This document shows positions 9,484-18,536 of a DNA stretch of 23,497 bases, one piece after another. Location: NCBI GenBank assembly GCA_012511915.1, contig JAAZFB010000067.1, forward strand, positions 1 to 23,497, given 5' to 3'. Made by a program: the position numbers and the translations under genes. Each line of letters opens with the position of its first letter. Within the stretch, counting starts at the first letter, position 1. The stretch is from Clostridiaceae bacterium. Lineage in GTDB: Bacteria > Bacillota > Clostridia > Monoglobales > Firm-18. The notes under the pieces are model-generated. The model did no database searches, was not told the origin of the DNA, and saw nothing but the letters and a program-made list of their open reading frames with translations.

Positions 9484-10619
9484 AAAAAATCGCTTTGGTT
9501 TTAATATTATGCTTGCTAACATGCTCTTTCAGTACTTCGTTTGCCGCCGTATCAACAATGGTGCAAAGCGATGCTAACAGCATTAAAGTAAGCGGCACAT
9601 CGGTTGACGATAATATAATGCTTTACCTTTTGTATCCGCAGAAAACGGTAGAAGATCTTACAGCCGCTTTTATCAGCGGAAATCTGAGCGATACTGTCGC
9701 GCATTACAGTCAGCTTGAGGTTTCGGACGGAAAATATGAATATACAATCTTTATGTCCGATACGGACGATAAAGGCGAGTATTTGCTGTGCGTTGGCAAT
9801 GAAAGCCCGGTTATTGTGTATTATGCACCGATGGAATACAGAATGCCAATTGCAATGCAAGTCGCATCGGCACAAAACGGAAGCAATACTTATGAAATAA
9901 TTAATGATAACAAACAATATTTTGGCATAAATTTAGCCTTGTATGATACACTTGCCAAGAAAAGTTTTGTAGGGGATTTAACATATGAGCAATTAAAGGG
10001 TGTAGTATTGAACGAAAATGACAAAGACTCCCTTACAACTGTTATCGGAAAGATAAACCAAAGCATTATGATTGCCGCTTTAAACGAGGGCTTGATAAGC
10101 GATGTTAAGGATGTTGCATTATCCCAGCCCAACGAAATATTTGAGCTGAAAGAGAAAATAACCTCAACTGGGAAAGGTGTTTTGTTGAAAAATCTTTCTA
10201 TGCAGAATTTTTCATCTTATGCTGCTTTTGTTGATACATTTGAGTCGCAGCTTGTTTTGCAGGCAATAAACTATCCTGCCGATAACAATTCTGATTTTTC
10301 GCTTAGTGTGTTATCACAATATTATGACATCATTGGTCTTAATTTGTCCGATTTTAACTCGTTATCATCTTCAAAGAAAGCGACCGCTGTAAACAAGCTT
10401 TCGCAAAGCAAGTGTTCAATAAGAGATGTGGGAGCGGAGTTTAATAAAATAGTGCTCGCTCTCTCGTCAACATCCGTCGGTGGTCCCTCGTCCTATGTCA
10501 CAAAAGACAAAGCCGAAGAAATGAAGGTAACAATACCGGCTGATAGGGATAAATCGCCTGATAAAACGAGCGCTTTTTCCGACCTGTCAGGGTATGAATG
10601 GGCGGCGGAAGCAATATAG
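9480..10619 (+). CDS. N-terminal part of SLH surface protein, cut by in-frame TAG
   Basis: Starting at ATG 9480, which overlaps the previous stop, this frame gives a signal peptide (residues 1 to ~22, ending SFSTSFAA) and about 350 residues of mixed alpha/beta sequence that I cannot assign to a named family. The frame then enters an SLH repeat (DLSGYEWAAEAI) and meets TAG at codon 380 (10617-10619). The same frame continues without any shift into FLAGKSVVSGYNGEFIP, the rest of that SLH repeat. SLH repeats usually read WAxEAIxxLAxxGIVSG, and the stop takes the place of the residue after WAAEAI, commonly Glu, Lys or Gln. If translation stops here, the product is secreted but has no cell-wall anchor. 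Nonsense mutation, sequence error and readthrough are all possible. Confidence 0.75.
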   Translation: MKKIALVLILCLLTCSFSTSFAAVSTMVQSDANSIKVSGTSVDDNIMLYLLYPQKTVEDLTAAFISGNLSDTVAHYSQLEVSDGKYEYTIFMSDTDDKGEYLLCVGNESPVIVYYAPMEYRMPIAMQVASAQNGSNTYEIINDNKQYFGINLALYDTLAKKSFVGDLTYEQLKGVVLNENDKDSLTTVIGKINQSIMIAALNEGLISDVKDVALSQPNEIFELKEKITSTGKGVLLKNLSMQNFSSYAAFVDTFESQLVLQAINYPADNNSDFSLSVLSQYYDIIGLNLSDFNSLSSSKKATAVNKLSQSKCSIRDVGAEFNKIVLALSSTSVGGPSSYVTKDKAEEMKVTIPADRDKSPDKTSAFSDLSGYEWAAEAI

Positions 10620-13600
10620 TTTCTTGCGGGGAAATCCGTTGTAAGCGGATACAACGGCGAGTTTATTCCCGAAAACAATATAACGCGCGCGGAATTCACA
10701 ACAATCGTTGTACGGGCCTTCTATGATGTGTCCGCGGAATATGAGCAGGTGTTTGAAGATGTGCCTGCGGGAAACTGGGCGTTTGCATATATAATGTGTG
10801 CTTACGAAAAAGGTATTGTAAGCGGTATTGATAAAAATCACTTTAATCCCAACAGCGACATAACAAGGGAGGATATGACGAAAATAATTTATAATACAAT
10901 AAGTGATACCGTCAACACAGCTGATGAGGGTTATGATGTGTTCGATGATGATAACGAAATATCAGATTATGCTAAAACTGCTGTCTATGCTTTAAAGTCG
11001 GCTGGTATTATAAACGGCATTGATGAAAATACCTTTGCACCTAAGACTCTTGCTTCACGTGCTCAGGCGGCTCAGCTTATATATAATTTTATGAGCTCAC
11101 AATATGCTAATGCAGCCGCAAAAAAGCGACTGACAACAGAAAAGGAAAGCACATCTGTTTCAAGCAAACGTGAAAATGTCTTAAATTTACTTGTTTCTTT
11201 GGGAATGATTGATGGTACATTTGATTTCAATTATAATGCAGAAATTAAAAAGGGATACTTCGCTCAGATGGCGGCATATATTAAAGGTATGCCTGAAGGG
11301 TACAAAGCAACAGGCGAGGTGTTTAGTGACGTTTCATTAACAAATGAGTATGCGCCGTCTATCGAGTTTTTAGCACAGCTTGGTGTGCTGGATAACGAAC
11401 AAAATTTTTACCCCAATGAACCTATTACATTATCCGAAGCAGTCAAGATAATACTTGGTGTAACAGACTATTCATATTTTGCTGAGGAACTCGGAGGCTA
11501 TCCGACCGGTTATAATGCTATAGCGGCGAAAAAACAGTTGATGTCGGGTGTGGAGTGCGGCTATAACGATATACTGCTTGGCGGTGATATGGTTTCACTT
11601 CTGTTCAATTCTTTAAAGCTCAACATTGTAAATATTACAGGGCCAAATAGCTTTGAGGAGGACACAGCTTTAACAATATTGGAAAAATGGCATAACGTAT
11701 TTTCGCATAGAGGAATTGTTGTCGCAAATTCATTGACCACCTTCTATTCGGAATCTGATTTGCCGGAGAATAGCATTCAATTAGACAGCGGGGGAAAATA
11801 TATAAACCTAAACTGCGGCACAACAGATATTGCCAATGAAATAGGCGGCTATGTAACGGTGTATTACAGATATGATGAAGCCCTCGACAAATCAGTTTGT
11901 TTGTACTACGAAATGAATAAGGGTATGAATGATATTGTTACAATAAGCCTTGACGATGTAGAAGAGATGATTGACAACACCATCTCGTATTACGATGACG
12001 AAGATGAAAAGATAGTAGTGCTGCTTTTAGACGAAAACTATTCTGTTATATATAACGGAACATACTATCCCGATAAAAAATCGTTAACTAAGGAATTTTT
12101 AGACAACAAAAACGGTGAGATTTCAGTGGTTGACAACAACAGTGACGGGCGCTATAATATAATAAGAGTTGTTGCATACGAAACCTATGTAGTTAATAAT
12201 GTACTGAGTAAAAGCAGCCTTATATTCGATAAACACGACGACGGGATTTCCATTAATATTGACGAAAGCCTTTTTGAAGAATACTCCCTTACCTTTGCCG
12301 ACGGAACAAAGGCTGTAATTGAAGATTTGGTAAATGGAACGGTAATATCTGTTGCAGCAAACGATGAAAAATGCACGGCAAGAGTTATAAAAATGATTGT
12401 TTCCGACCGTAAAATAAGCGGTGTTATAACAGAGGTTGAGCAAATAGGTGAAACAACAACAATTATTCTTGATAACTCAGATAAATACAGGGTAAATAAA
12501 AAAGCCGAGAAAAGCTTACCCGGTGTAGGAAGCGGAATAAGTGCATACCTTGATGCTTTTTCAAATATCGCATATATAGGCAACAACAATACCGGTGTAT
12601 TTCAATATGGCCTTGTTATAGCAAGCCACAGAGACAAAGGTGTATCCAGGAAGATAAGCATGAAAATCTATGGCTCCGGCTTAAAATCAGAGATTTATTC
12701 GCTTACTCCAAATGCTGTAATTGACGGAACAAGATGCAAAAGCTATGATGATGCATATACAAAAATATCGATGGTTGGGACTGTTACGGTAGGTTCAAGC
12801 AACTTGCCTACCGGTGTTTTTCCTGTAAGATATAAGCTCAATGATAACAACGAAATATCAGAACTGGACACACCGATTGTTGGTACTGATGAGGGTATGA
12901 ATTCACTTACACATATTTCAAGCAGTACAAGCGTTTTCAGCAGTGACGGAAGCTTGGGATTCTCAATTCCCACAGACACAACAACCACTCATATTGCTAT
13001 AAGGACCACGAACCTTTCTGACAAAGCTTATCTCGAAGATGATAATTATTTATCATACGGTAGTGCCACTTCAATGACTAGAGGTAACTCATATTACCTT
13101 GCAGCATATAAGGTTGACAATTCATCACCCTATGCGGCACTTATAATTACATATAATGGGTATGGTATGTCTTATAATCATACATTTTTGACCGTCAACA
13201 AAGTTTATAAGGTATATGACGAAGGTACAAATGAGGTTTTAAGCTGCGTAGAGGGTATAATAAACGGAGCGATGAAAAAGGTAAAGGTTTCTCCAAAATA
13301 TGAAAGCACATTTGAAGGACTTAAATTAATACAGGGTGATGTTATACGTTACGATACGGATTATCTTGGACATTTAGTATATGTTGATAGTTCAACAGCA
13401 GTAGTAAAATACAACAAAGATGATAAGACCGTTACTCTGAAAAATATCAGTAAAGGACAGACAGAACTTATCAACGTTAAAGAAGTCGAACAGAGCACTC
13501 ATGTATTCCATGGTTATGTTAAATCACGTGCGGAGGGCTTAATCGAATTCGTATATGCAAGCGGAGGTACTACCAAAACTATAAATATACGACCTAATGA

Positions 13601-13835
13601 TATTGAGTGGAATAATACAAGCAACATACTATACGCGCAAATAAACGCTTCAACGCCTGTTACCGTATATGACTCTTCCGAAAAGGAGAATCATAGGGTT
13701 TATGCCGGGACATATGATGACATTGCCGACTATGTTCACAATGGGAATGACGCATATTCAAGGATTCTGTTAAGATACAGAAGCGATGAGCTTAAAGAGG
13801 TTGTTGTGTTTAACGATGCCTCGCTTGTAGAATGA
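10620..13835 (+). CDS. SLH-domain surface protein, C-terminal part continuing after the TAG
   Basis: This continues frame 9480 after the amber codon; together they would make a 1451-codon gene. It completes SLH repeat 1 (TRAEFTTIVVRAF) and contains repeat 2 (10752 on, FEDVPAGNWAF to TREDMTKIIYN) and repeat 3 (10941 on, to SRAQAAQLIYN). A degenerate second SLH-like set follows (about 11178-11640, with EVFSDVSLTNEYAPSIEFL). The remaining ~730 residues are beta-rich repeats of unknown function, including acidic turns such as VVDNNSDGRYNIIRVV. SLH triplets bind secondary cell-wall polymers, so the intact protein should be wall-anchored. A GTG at 10728 could serve as a start, but it lies inside SLH repeat 1, has no signal peptide, and is better read as an internal valine. 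Without readthrough or repair this part is probably not made in functional form. Confidence 0.72.
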   Translation, partial: FLAGKSVVSGYNGEFIPENNITRAEFTTIVVRAFYDVSAEYEQVFEDVPAGNWAFAYIMCAYEKGIVSGIDKNHFNPNSDITREDMTKIIYNTISDTVNTADEGYDVFDDDNEISDYAKTAVYALKSAGIINGIDENTFAPKTLASRAQAAQLIYNFMSSQYANAAAKKRLTTEKESTSVSSKRENVLNLLVSLGMIDGTFDFNYNAEIKKGYFAQMAAYIKGMPEGYKATGEVFSDVSLTNEYAPSIEFLAQLGVLDNEQNFYPNEPITLSEAVKIILGVTDYSYFAEELGGYPTGYNAIAAKKQLMSGVECGYNDILLGGDMVSLLFNSLKLNIVNITGPNSFEEDTALTILEKWHNVFSHRGIVVANSLTTFYSESDLPENSIQLDSGGKYINLNCGTTDIANEIGGYVTVYYRYDEALDKSVCLYYEMNKGMNDIVTISLDDVEEMIDNTISYYDDEDEKIVVLLLDENYSVIYNGTYYPDKKSLTKEFLDNKNGEISVVDNNSDGRYNIIRVVAYETYVVNNVLSKSSLIFDKHDDGISINIDESLFEEYSLTFADGTKAVIEDLVNGTVISVAANDEKCTARVIKMIVSDRKISGVITEVEQIGETTTIILDNSDKYRVNKKAEKSLPGVGSGISAYLDAFSNIAYIGNNNTGVFQYGLVIASHRDKGVSRKISMKIYGSGLKSEIYSLTPNAVIDGTRCKSYDDAYTKISMVGTVTVGSSNLPTGVFPVRYKLNDNNEISELDTPIVGTDEGMNSLTHISSSTSVFSSDGSLGFSIPTDTTTTHIAIRTTNLSDKAYLEDDNYLSYGSATSMTRGNSYYLAAYKVDNSSPYAALIITYNGYGMSYNHTFLTVNKVYKVYDEGTNEVLSCVEGIINGAMKKVKVSPKYESTFEGLKLIQGDVIRYDTDYLGHLVYVDSSTAVVKYNKDDKTVTLKNISKGQTELINVKEVEQSTHVFHGYVKSRAEGLIEFVYASGGTTKTINIRPNDIEWNNTSNILYAQINASTPVTVYDSSEKENHRVYAGTYDDIADYVHNGNDAYSRILLRYRSDELKEVVVFNDASLVE

Positions 13836-13868
13836 ATCAGCTCGAAAACCGATTGATTAAAGGGTGAT

Positions 13869-14861
13869 ATGACTGTGAACATATTCGTAAATCTGCCAAG
13901 GGGCAGAGTAAGAGATAGCTTTATTACTGATGATATTATTTTGCGGTTACAAAGCATTTCTAAATTGACCTTAAATGGAAGCGACACAGCTTTGGTGGGT
14001 GAGGAGCTTAAAAATATGCTTCTCACCACCGATGTGCTGATAACAGGTTGGGGGCAGCCGACAATCAAGAAAGAATATTTAGGAAATGTAAAACTTATAG
14101 TTCATACAGGCGGCACTGTAGGTGGGATAATAGATTTGGGGGTTTTTGATACAGACGTAAGTGTGCTTAGCGGAAACAGGTATTATGCACGCTCTGTTGC
14201 GGAGGGCGTAATATCATATATGCTTTTCATGCTAAGGGATATGGGGAAATATTCAAGCGATTTAAAGCATGGCAAATGGGTATGGGATGCACATACTGAG
14301 GGACTTATAGAGCAAGAAGTAGGCCTTGTTTCGTTAGGTTCAATTTCGAGAAATGTAATTGAAATGCTTAAACCGTATAACTGCAAAATTAAAGTGTATT
14401 CCACAAGACCCAATGAAGAAACCGCACGTAATATGGGGTTTTCATATGCAAGTCTGGACGAAATATTCCAAACGTGCAAGGTGATATCGGTGCATACCGC
14501 AAAATGTCCGCAAACATACCATATGATTAATGAAAAGCATTTCAAAATGCTTAAAAACGGCGCAATATTTATCAATACATCAAGAGGTTCGGTAATTGAT
14601 GAAAAAGCTTTGATTGAGAGCTTAAAGGAGAACCGTTTCAGAGCGCTTTTGGATGTGTATGAGAAAGAGCCGCTGCCCCAAACCAGTGAGCTATTAACCC
14701 TTGAAAATGTAGTTGTGTTTCCTCACCAGGCAGGACCAACCTTTGACAAGCGAAGCAAAATAACAGGATACTTAATTGACGATATAGAAAGCTATTTCGG
14801 TGGCGGGAAAATGTTAAATGAAATAACAAAAGAGATTGCGCAAACAATGACAATAGCCTAA
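13869..14861 (+). CDS. D-isomer-specific 2-hydroxyacid dehydrogenase family protein
   Basis: This is a 330-residue cytoplasmic oxidoreductase of the family that interconverts 2-keto and D-2-hydroxy acids with NAD(P)H. The catalytic trio is visible: R239 in NTSRGSVID, E267 in DVYEKEPLP and H286 in FPHQAG. The Rossmann glycine motif is degenerate: G152-L-V-S-L-G157-S-I-S-R replaces GxGxxG, with Ser160 where the third Gly is usual. FPHQAG replaces the common TPHxAG. AAAGGGTG precedes ATG 13869; GTG 13875 is an alternative start. It begins 33 bases after the SLH gene and ends 11 bases before the next, so it belongs to a dense run of enzyme genes. The substrate cannot be read from sequence; a sugar-acid or keto-acid intermediate is likely from context. 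Confidence 0.85.
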   Translation: MTVNIFVNLPRGRVRDSFITDDIILRLQSISKLTLNGSDTALVGEELKNMLLTTDVLITGWGQPTIKKEYLGNVKLIVHTGGTVGGIIDLGVFDTDVSVLSGNRYYARSVAEGVISYMLFMLRDMGKYSSDLKHGKWVWDAHTEGLIEQEVGLVSLGSISRNVIEMLKPYNCKIKVYSTRPNEETARNMGFSYASLDEIFQTCKVISVHTAKCPQTYHMINEKHFKMLKNGAIFINTSRGSVIDEKALIESLKENRFRALLDVYEKEPLPQTSELLTLENVVVFPHQAGPTFDKRSKITGYLIDDIESYFGGGKMLNEITKEIAQTMTIA

Positions 14862-14867
14862 AGGAGG
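14861..14867 (+). promoter_or_regulatory. Strong ribosome binding site for a TTG start
   Basis: AAGGAGG begins on the last base of the preceding stop codon (TAA 14859-14861) and lies 5 bases before TTG 14873. It fixes the unusual TTG start and couples the two genes. Confidence 0.7.
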
Positions 14868-14872
14868 ATACT

Positions 14873-15706
14873 TTGAAACATATATTTTCAACACTTCCTT
14901 GCATGGATTACGATGCACGGAGGTTAAAAGAATTGTGTGACAAATACGGCTTCTTTGGTGTTGAGGTGCGTACAAAACCTGATAACAGCTTTGTTCATGC
15001 GGACTTTCTCAATGTTATAAATGTTGGCAGTAGTATTTGCATACGCGATGTGAACGAACAGCAGCTCGAAGATGCGAAGACAATATTATCACAAATGGAG
15101 AATACCAACATATTAGGTATGCGTGTTTTTCTAGGTAACTTTCGCAGACGCTACAGCGACCCTAAAATTCTTTTCGAGCATAGCGAAATTGTAAAGTCGC
15201 TTCGGACAATGTGTGACTATACGTCAAAGGAAATTTGGGTGGAAACTCACAATGAATATTCAACAGGAAGGGTACTTAAAACGCTTATTGAAGATGTTGA
15301 CAGGGGAAATCTCAAAATAATATGGGACATTATGCACCCTATTGAAGACGGTGAAAGTCCGGAGGAAACATGGGAACTGATTGGAAAATATATATCACAT
15401 GTTCATATTAAAGATGGTAAAAAACGAGATGATGCCACTTGGCATGATTACGAATACACACCGATTGGTGAAGGGGAGATGCCGATAAAGGAAATTATTG
15501 GCATCTTAAATAATGGTAATTATAAGGGCTGCCTTTCACTTGAATGGGAAAGCCTTTGGCGTGATGAACTTAGAAAGCTTGACTGGTCGGTTGATAAAAT
15601 ACTTAAAAGCTATATGGATTATATGTGGCTTATGTATGAACATACCGGGGAAGAAAAAGACAGAAGTTTTGCGGAGGAGAATGAATGCATAAGAAATCAG
15701 TTGTAA
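14873..15706 (+). CDS. Sugar phosphate isomerase/epimerase family TIM barrel (AP_endonuc_2-like)
   Basis: This 277-residue cytoplasmic protein belongs to the xylose isomerase-like TIM-barrel superfamily, whose members isomerise or epimerise sugars and keto-sugars using a divalent metal. The expected metal ligands sit at strand ends: E124 in WVETHNEYS, D152 in IIWDIMHP (H155 follows), H178 in HVHIKDG and E224 in SLEWES. Translation starts at TTG behind a strong AAGGAGG site. The last 22 bases overlap the start of the amidohydrolase gene, which points to a shared transcript and coupled translation. The superfamily is broad (isomerases, 3-epimerases, dehydratases), so the exact reaction is not assigned. 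Confidence 0.83.
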   Translation: MKHIFSTLPCMDYDARRLKELCDKYGFFGVEVRTKPDNSFVHADFLNVINVGSSICIRDVNEQQLEDAKTILSQMENTNILGMRVFLGNFRRRYSDPKILFEHSEIVKSLRTMCDYTSKEIWVETHNEYSTGRVLKTLIEDVDRGNLKIIWDIMHPIEDGESPEETWELIGKYISHVHIKDGKKRDDATWHDYEYTPIGEGEMPIKEIIGILNNGNYKGCLSLEWESLWRDELRKLDWSVDKILKSYMDYMWLMYEHTGEEKDRSFAEENECIRNQL

Positions 15707-17028
15707 CAGCAGTTGGGAAATATCGAGATCTGGTTTTTAATACCCATAAATACATATGGGAAAATCCTGAGAGCGGATACCGTGAGGTAAAAACAAGCCG
15801 CTATATGGAGAATATATTTAAGAAGCTTGGATATGAGCTTGTTACCGCTGAGAATATTCCGGGCTTTTATACTGTACTTGATACAGGCAGACCGGGGCCG
15901 GAAATTTTGGTTTTAGGGGAATTGGATGCACTGATTTGTGCCGCTCACCCTGAAGCCGATCCGTCGACTGGTGCCGTGCATTGCTGCGGACACAGCGCAC
16001 AGTGTGCTGCACTTGTTGGCGTTGCGGCGGCACTACGGGAGCCGGGTGCGTTGGATAATATGTACGGTAAAATCAGACTTTGCGCCGTTCCTGCTGAGGA
16101 AATGATTGAATTGGATTACCGAAGCAAGCTGAGAGAAAAAGGTGTAATCAAGTATTTCGGCGGCAAGACGGAGTTTTTAAGCAGAGGATATTTTGATGGT
16201 GTGGATGCTGCGTTTATGGTGCACACAAGTGCCTCCGGTGGTTATGAGGTTGATAAGGGCGGTGTTGGGTTCATCGGAAAAGAAATCATTTATCACGGCG
16301 TTTCCGCCCATGCCGGAGATGCCCCGTGGAAGGGGTGCAATGCGCTATATGCTGCAAACTTAGGGTTAAACGCAGTTAATGCTATTCGTGAAACCTTTCA
16401 GGAAAAGGATATCATAAGGGTGCATCCGATTATCACCAATGGAGGAAGTGTCGTTAATGCCATTCCTGACCTATTACGCCTTGAATGCCAAGTCAGAGGC
16501 AGTAGCTTTGCTGCTATAAACAATGCCAACCACAAAACAAATCGTGCGTTATGCGGCGCGGCGCTGTCGCTTGGTGCGAATATTGAAATCAGGGACATAC
16601 CGGGCTACGCACCATATGTAAATGATACGAAAATGATTGAATTAGCACGGGAGGCTCTGGCCATAGCAGTGCCGGGTGAAATATTTGAAGAAACCGGTGT
16701 AATCGCCGCAGGTAGTACAGATATGGGAGATTTATCATGCGTAATGCCAATACTCCACCCCTATATCCCCGGTGCAGGGGGTATCTGTCACGGTGATAAT
16801 TACCGTATAATTGACAATGAAACAGCAATGATAAAATCGGCAAAATGGCAGCTTGCTATGCTTAGACTTCTTCTCGGAGACAATGCACGCAGAGCAAGGG
16901 ATATAATCGAAGGATACAACGCACCCTTTGAATCTAAAGAAAGTTATCTGTCCTACCTGGACAGTCTTTATGATGAGGGTGAACGTATTTGCTATAAGAA
17001 CAAAGCATCGGCGGAGGTTCGCATATAG
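15685..17028 (+). CDS. M20 family (M20D-like) metal-dependent amidohydrolase
   Basis: This 447-residue cytoplasmic protein has the layout of M20D amidohydrolases, which hydrolyse N-acyl amino acids and related amides. Visible metal-site elements are GELDAL (D81), HCCGHSAQ (residues 99-106, with C101 and H103), PAEEM (E138, E139), VHTSA (H180) and ICHGDNY near the C terminus (H369). The dimerisation lid lies around GVSAHAGDAPWKG. CGHSAQ replaces the textbook CGHDxH; related CGHN variants are familiar in aminobenzoyl-glutamate hydrolase-like members. GGAGGAG lies 5 bases before ATG 15685. Its start inside the isomerase gene argues for joint function, perhaps removing an N-acyl group from an amino sugar or amino-acid conjugate, but that is inference. 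The stop is TAG. Confidence 0.85.
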   Translation: MHKKSVVTAVGKYRDLVFNTHKYIWENPESGYREVKTSRYMENIFKKLGYELVTAENIPGFYTVLDTGRPGPEILVLGELDALICAAHPEADPSTGAVHCCGHSAQCAALVGVAAALREPGALDNMYGKIRLCAVPAEEMIELDYRSKLREKGVIKYFGGKTEFLSRGYFDGVDAAFMVHTSASGGYEVDKGGVGFIGKEIIYHGVSAHAGDAPWKGCNALYAANLGLNAVNAIRETFQEKDIIRVHPIITNGGSVVNAIPDLLRLECQVRGSSFAAINNANHKTNRALCGAALSLGANIEIRDIPGYAPYVNDTKMIELAREALAIAVPGEIFEETGVIAAGSTDMGDLSCVMPILHPYIPGAGGICHGDNYRIIDNETAMIKSAKWQLAMLRLLLGDNARRARDIIEGYNAPFESKESYLSYLDSLYDEGERICYKNKASAEVRI

Positions 17029-17069
17029 TATTACAGAGTATTTAGTATTACGAAAGGCAAGGAAATACT

Positions 17070-18536
17070 ATGAATGTCGTTAAACCGGAGGATATTGGAG
17101 TTTCATCTGAAAATGTAATTAAATATATTAAAGCCTTGGAAAAACATAATCTTTCAACCCATAACTTGATTTTATCAAAGGGTGATAAGATATTTTTTGA
17201 GCATTATTGGGAGCCTTTCAAACAAGGGGATTTGCATAGGATGTACTCAATTAGCAAGAGCTTTGTTTCTATTGCAATCGGTTTTTTGGAGCAGGATGGA
17301 TTTATTTCATTGGACGATAAGATTATTAATTATTTTGAAGATGAATTTGAAGCTCAGTTAGATGAGAATATGAGAAAACAAACAATCCGTGATATGCTGA
17401 TTATGAGTACTGCAAAACAGGACAGGAACTGGTTTGTCGCTAAATCGAATGACAGAGTGCAATACTATTTTGATAATGATAATGCTTTTTCAAGATGCCC
17501 CGGTTTGATTTTTCAGTACGACAGCTCCGGCTCGTTTGTTTTAGGTGCATTGGTTGAAAGAATTACCAAAATGCCTTTTATGGATTATCTGCATCTGAAG
17601 CTTTTTGATAAAATTGGTGTGTCCAAAGAAGCATATTGTCTTAAATGCCCTGGCGGACATTCATGGGGAGATTCAGGAGTACTGTGTACACCGCTCGATT
17701 TGCTGAAGGTAGCAAGGTTTGTTATGAATGAAGGGAAATGGAACGAAGAACAAATATTAAACGCTGAATATCTAAGTAAGGCAACAAGCAAACAAATTGA
17801 TAACAACCTTTCAGGATATGACGATTATGATACACAAGGCTATGGGTATCAGTTTTGGATGACATATAATAACGCATATTTTTTTAACGGAATGGGGTGT
17901 CAGTTAGCGGTATGCGTGCCTGATAAGGATTTGATTATGATATACAACGGTGACAACCAAGGCAATGATATGGCTAAAAAAATTATTATAGATAATTTTT
18001 TTGAACTAATTGCTAATCCTGCCAAAGTTGAAACCGACAATAATGCTTATAATAATTTGGAAAACTATATACAAGGGCTAACTCTTTCATCTGCACACGG
18101 AAACAGTAATTCCGCATTTTCAGATAAAATTAGCGGAGTCACATATATGATTGATAAGAATCCAATGGGGATTAATAGAATTAAACTGACCTTTTGCGGC
18201 AAGACAGGTGTTTTTGAATATACAAATGAAAAAGGTGATAAAGCTATTACATTTGGCATGTGTAAAAACGAATATGGTCTCTTCCCTCAAGAGGGATATT
18301 CAAATAATATAGGGACGGTATTTGAACCTAATAATTATTACAGGTGTGCTGCCTCTGCTGCGTGGGTTGAACCGCAAAAATTGTTTATTAAGGTACAGAT
18401 TATAGATAAATACTTTGGTAATTTAAATATAACCTTTGGATTTAAAGATGATATTATATCCATTTGTATGAAAAAATATGCCGAAGGTTTTTTAAATGAA
18501 TACAACGGATTTGCGACGGGAAAAGCAAAGGCTTAA
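17070..18536 (+). CDS. Class C beta-lactamase-fold serine hydrolase
   Basis: This 488-residue protein has an N-terminal PF00144-type serine hydrolase domain (to ~330) and an uncharacterised ~150-residue beta-rich tail. The nucleophile motif is S60-I-S-K63 and the second motif is Y150-D-S152 in FQYDSSGS. The third motif, usually HxGxGGQ, reads F-N273-G-M-G-C-Q278. The family includes esterases, D-aminopeptidases and transpeptidase-like enzymes, and true beta-lactamase activity is unlikely. There is no signal peptide, so it should act in the cytoplasm on a small ester or amide. It lies 41 bases after the amidohydrolase gene; the gap carries a short direct repeat (TAGTATTAC at 17026 and 17040) and the ribosome binding site AAGGAAA. 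Confidence 0.82.
   Translation: MNVVKPEDIGVSSENVIKYIKALEKHNLSTHNLILSKGDKIFFEHYWEPFKQGDLHRMYSISKSFVSIAIGFLEQDGFISLDDKIINYFEDEFEAQLDENMRKQTIRDMLIMSTAKQDRNWFVAKSNDRVQYYFDNDNAFSRCPGLIFQYDSSGSFVLGALVERITKMPFMDYLHLKLFDKIGVSKEAYCLKCPGGHSWGDSGVLCTPLDLLKVARFVMNEGKWNEEQILNAEYLSKATSKQIDNNLSGYDDYDTQGYGYQFWMTYNNAYFFNGMGCQLAVCVPDKDLIMIYNGDNQGNDMAKKIIIDNFFELIANPAKVETDNNAYNNLENYIQGLTLSSAHGNSNSAFSDKISGVTYMIDKNPMGINRIKLTFCGKTGVFEYTNEKGDKAITFGMCKNEYGLFPQEGYSNNIGTVFEPNNYYRCAASAAWVEPQKLFIKVQIIDKYFGNLNITFGFKDDIISICMKKYAEGFLNEYNGFATGKAKA

Noticed and set aside
12185..12589. Antisense open frame of 134 codons opposite the SLH protein
   Set aside because: A shadow of the coding strand without recognisable domain or start signal.
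10728..13835. Independent gene starting at GTG 10728
   Set aside because: The GTG lies inside SLH repeat 1 (YDVSAEYE), there is no signal peptide, and homology extends upstream to the TAG.
14183..14575. Antisense open frame of 130 codons opposite the dehydrogenase
   Set aside because: It covers conserved dehydrogenase sequence on the other strand and shows no protein-like motif.
17026..17048. Direct repeat TAGTATTAC as an operator or attachment site
   Set aside because: Two 9-base AT-rich copies, one overlapping a stop codon, are too short to distinguish from chance, and no integrase or mobile element is nearby.
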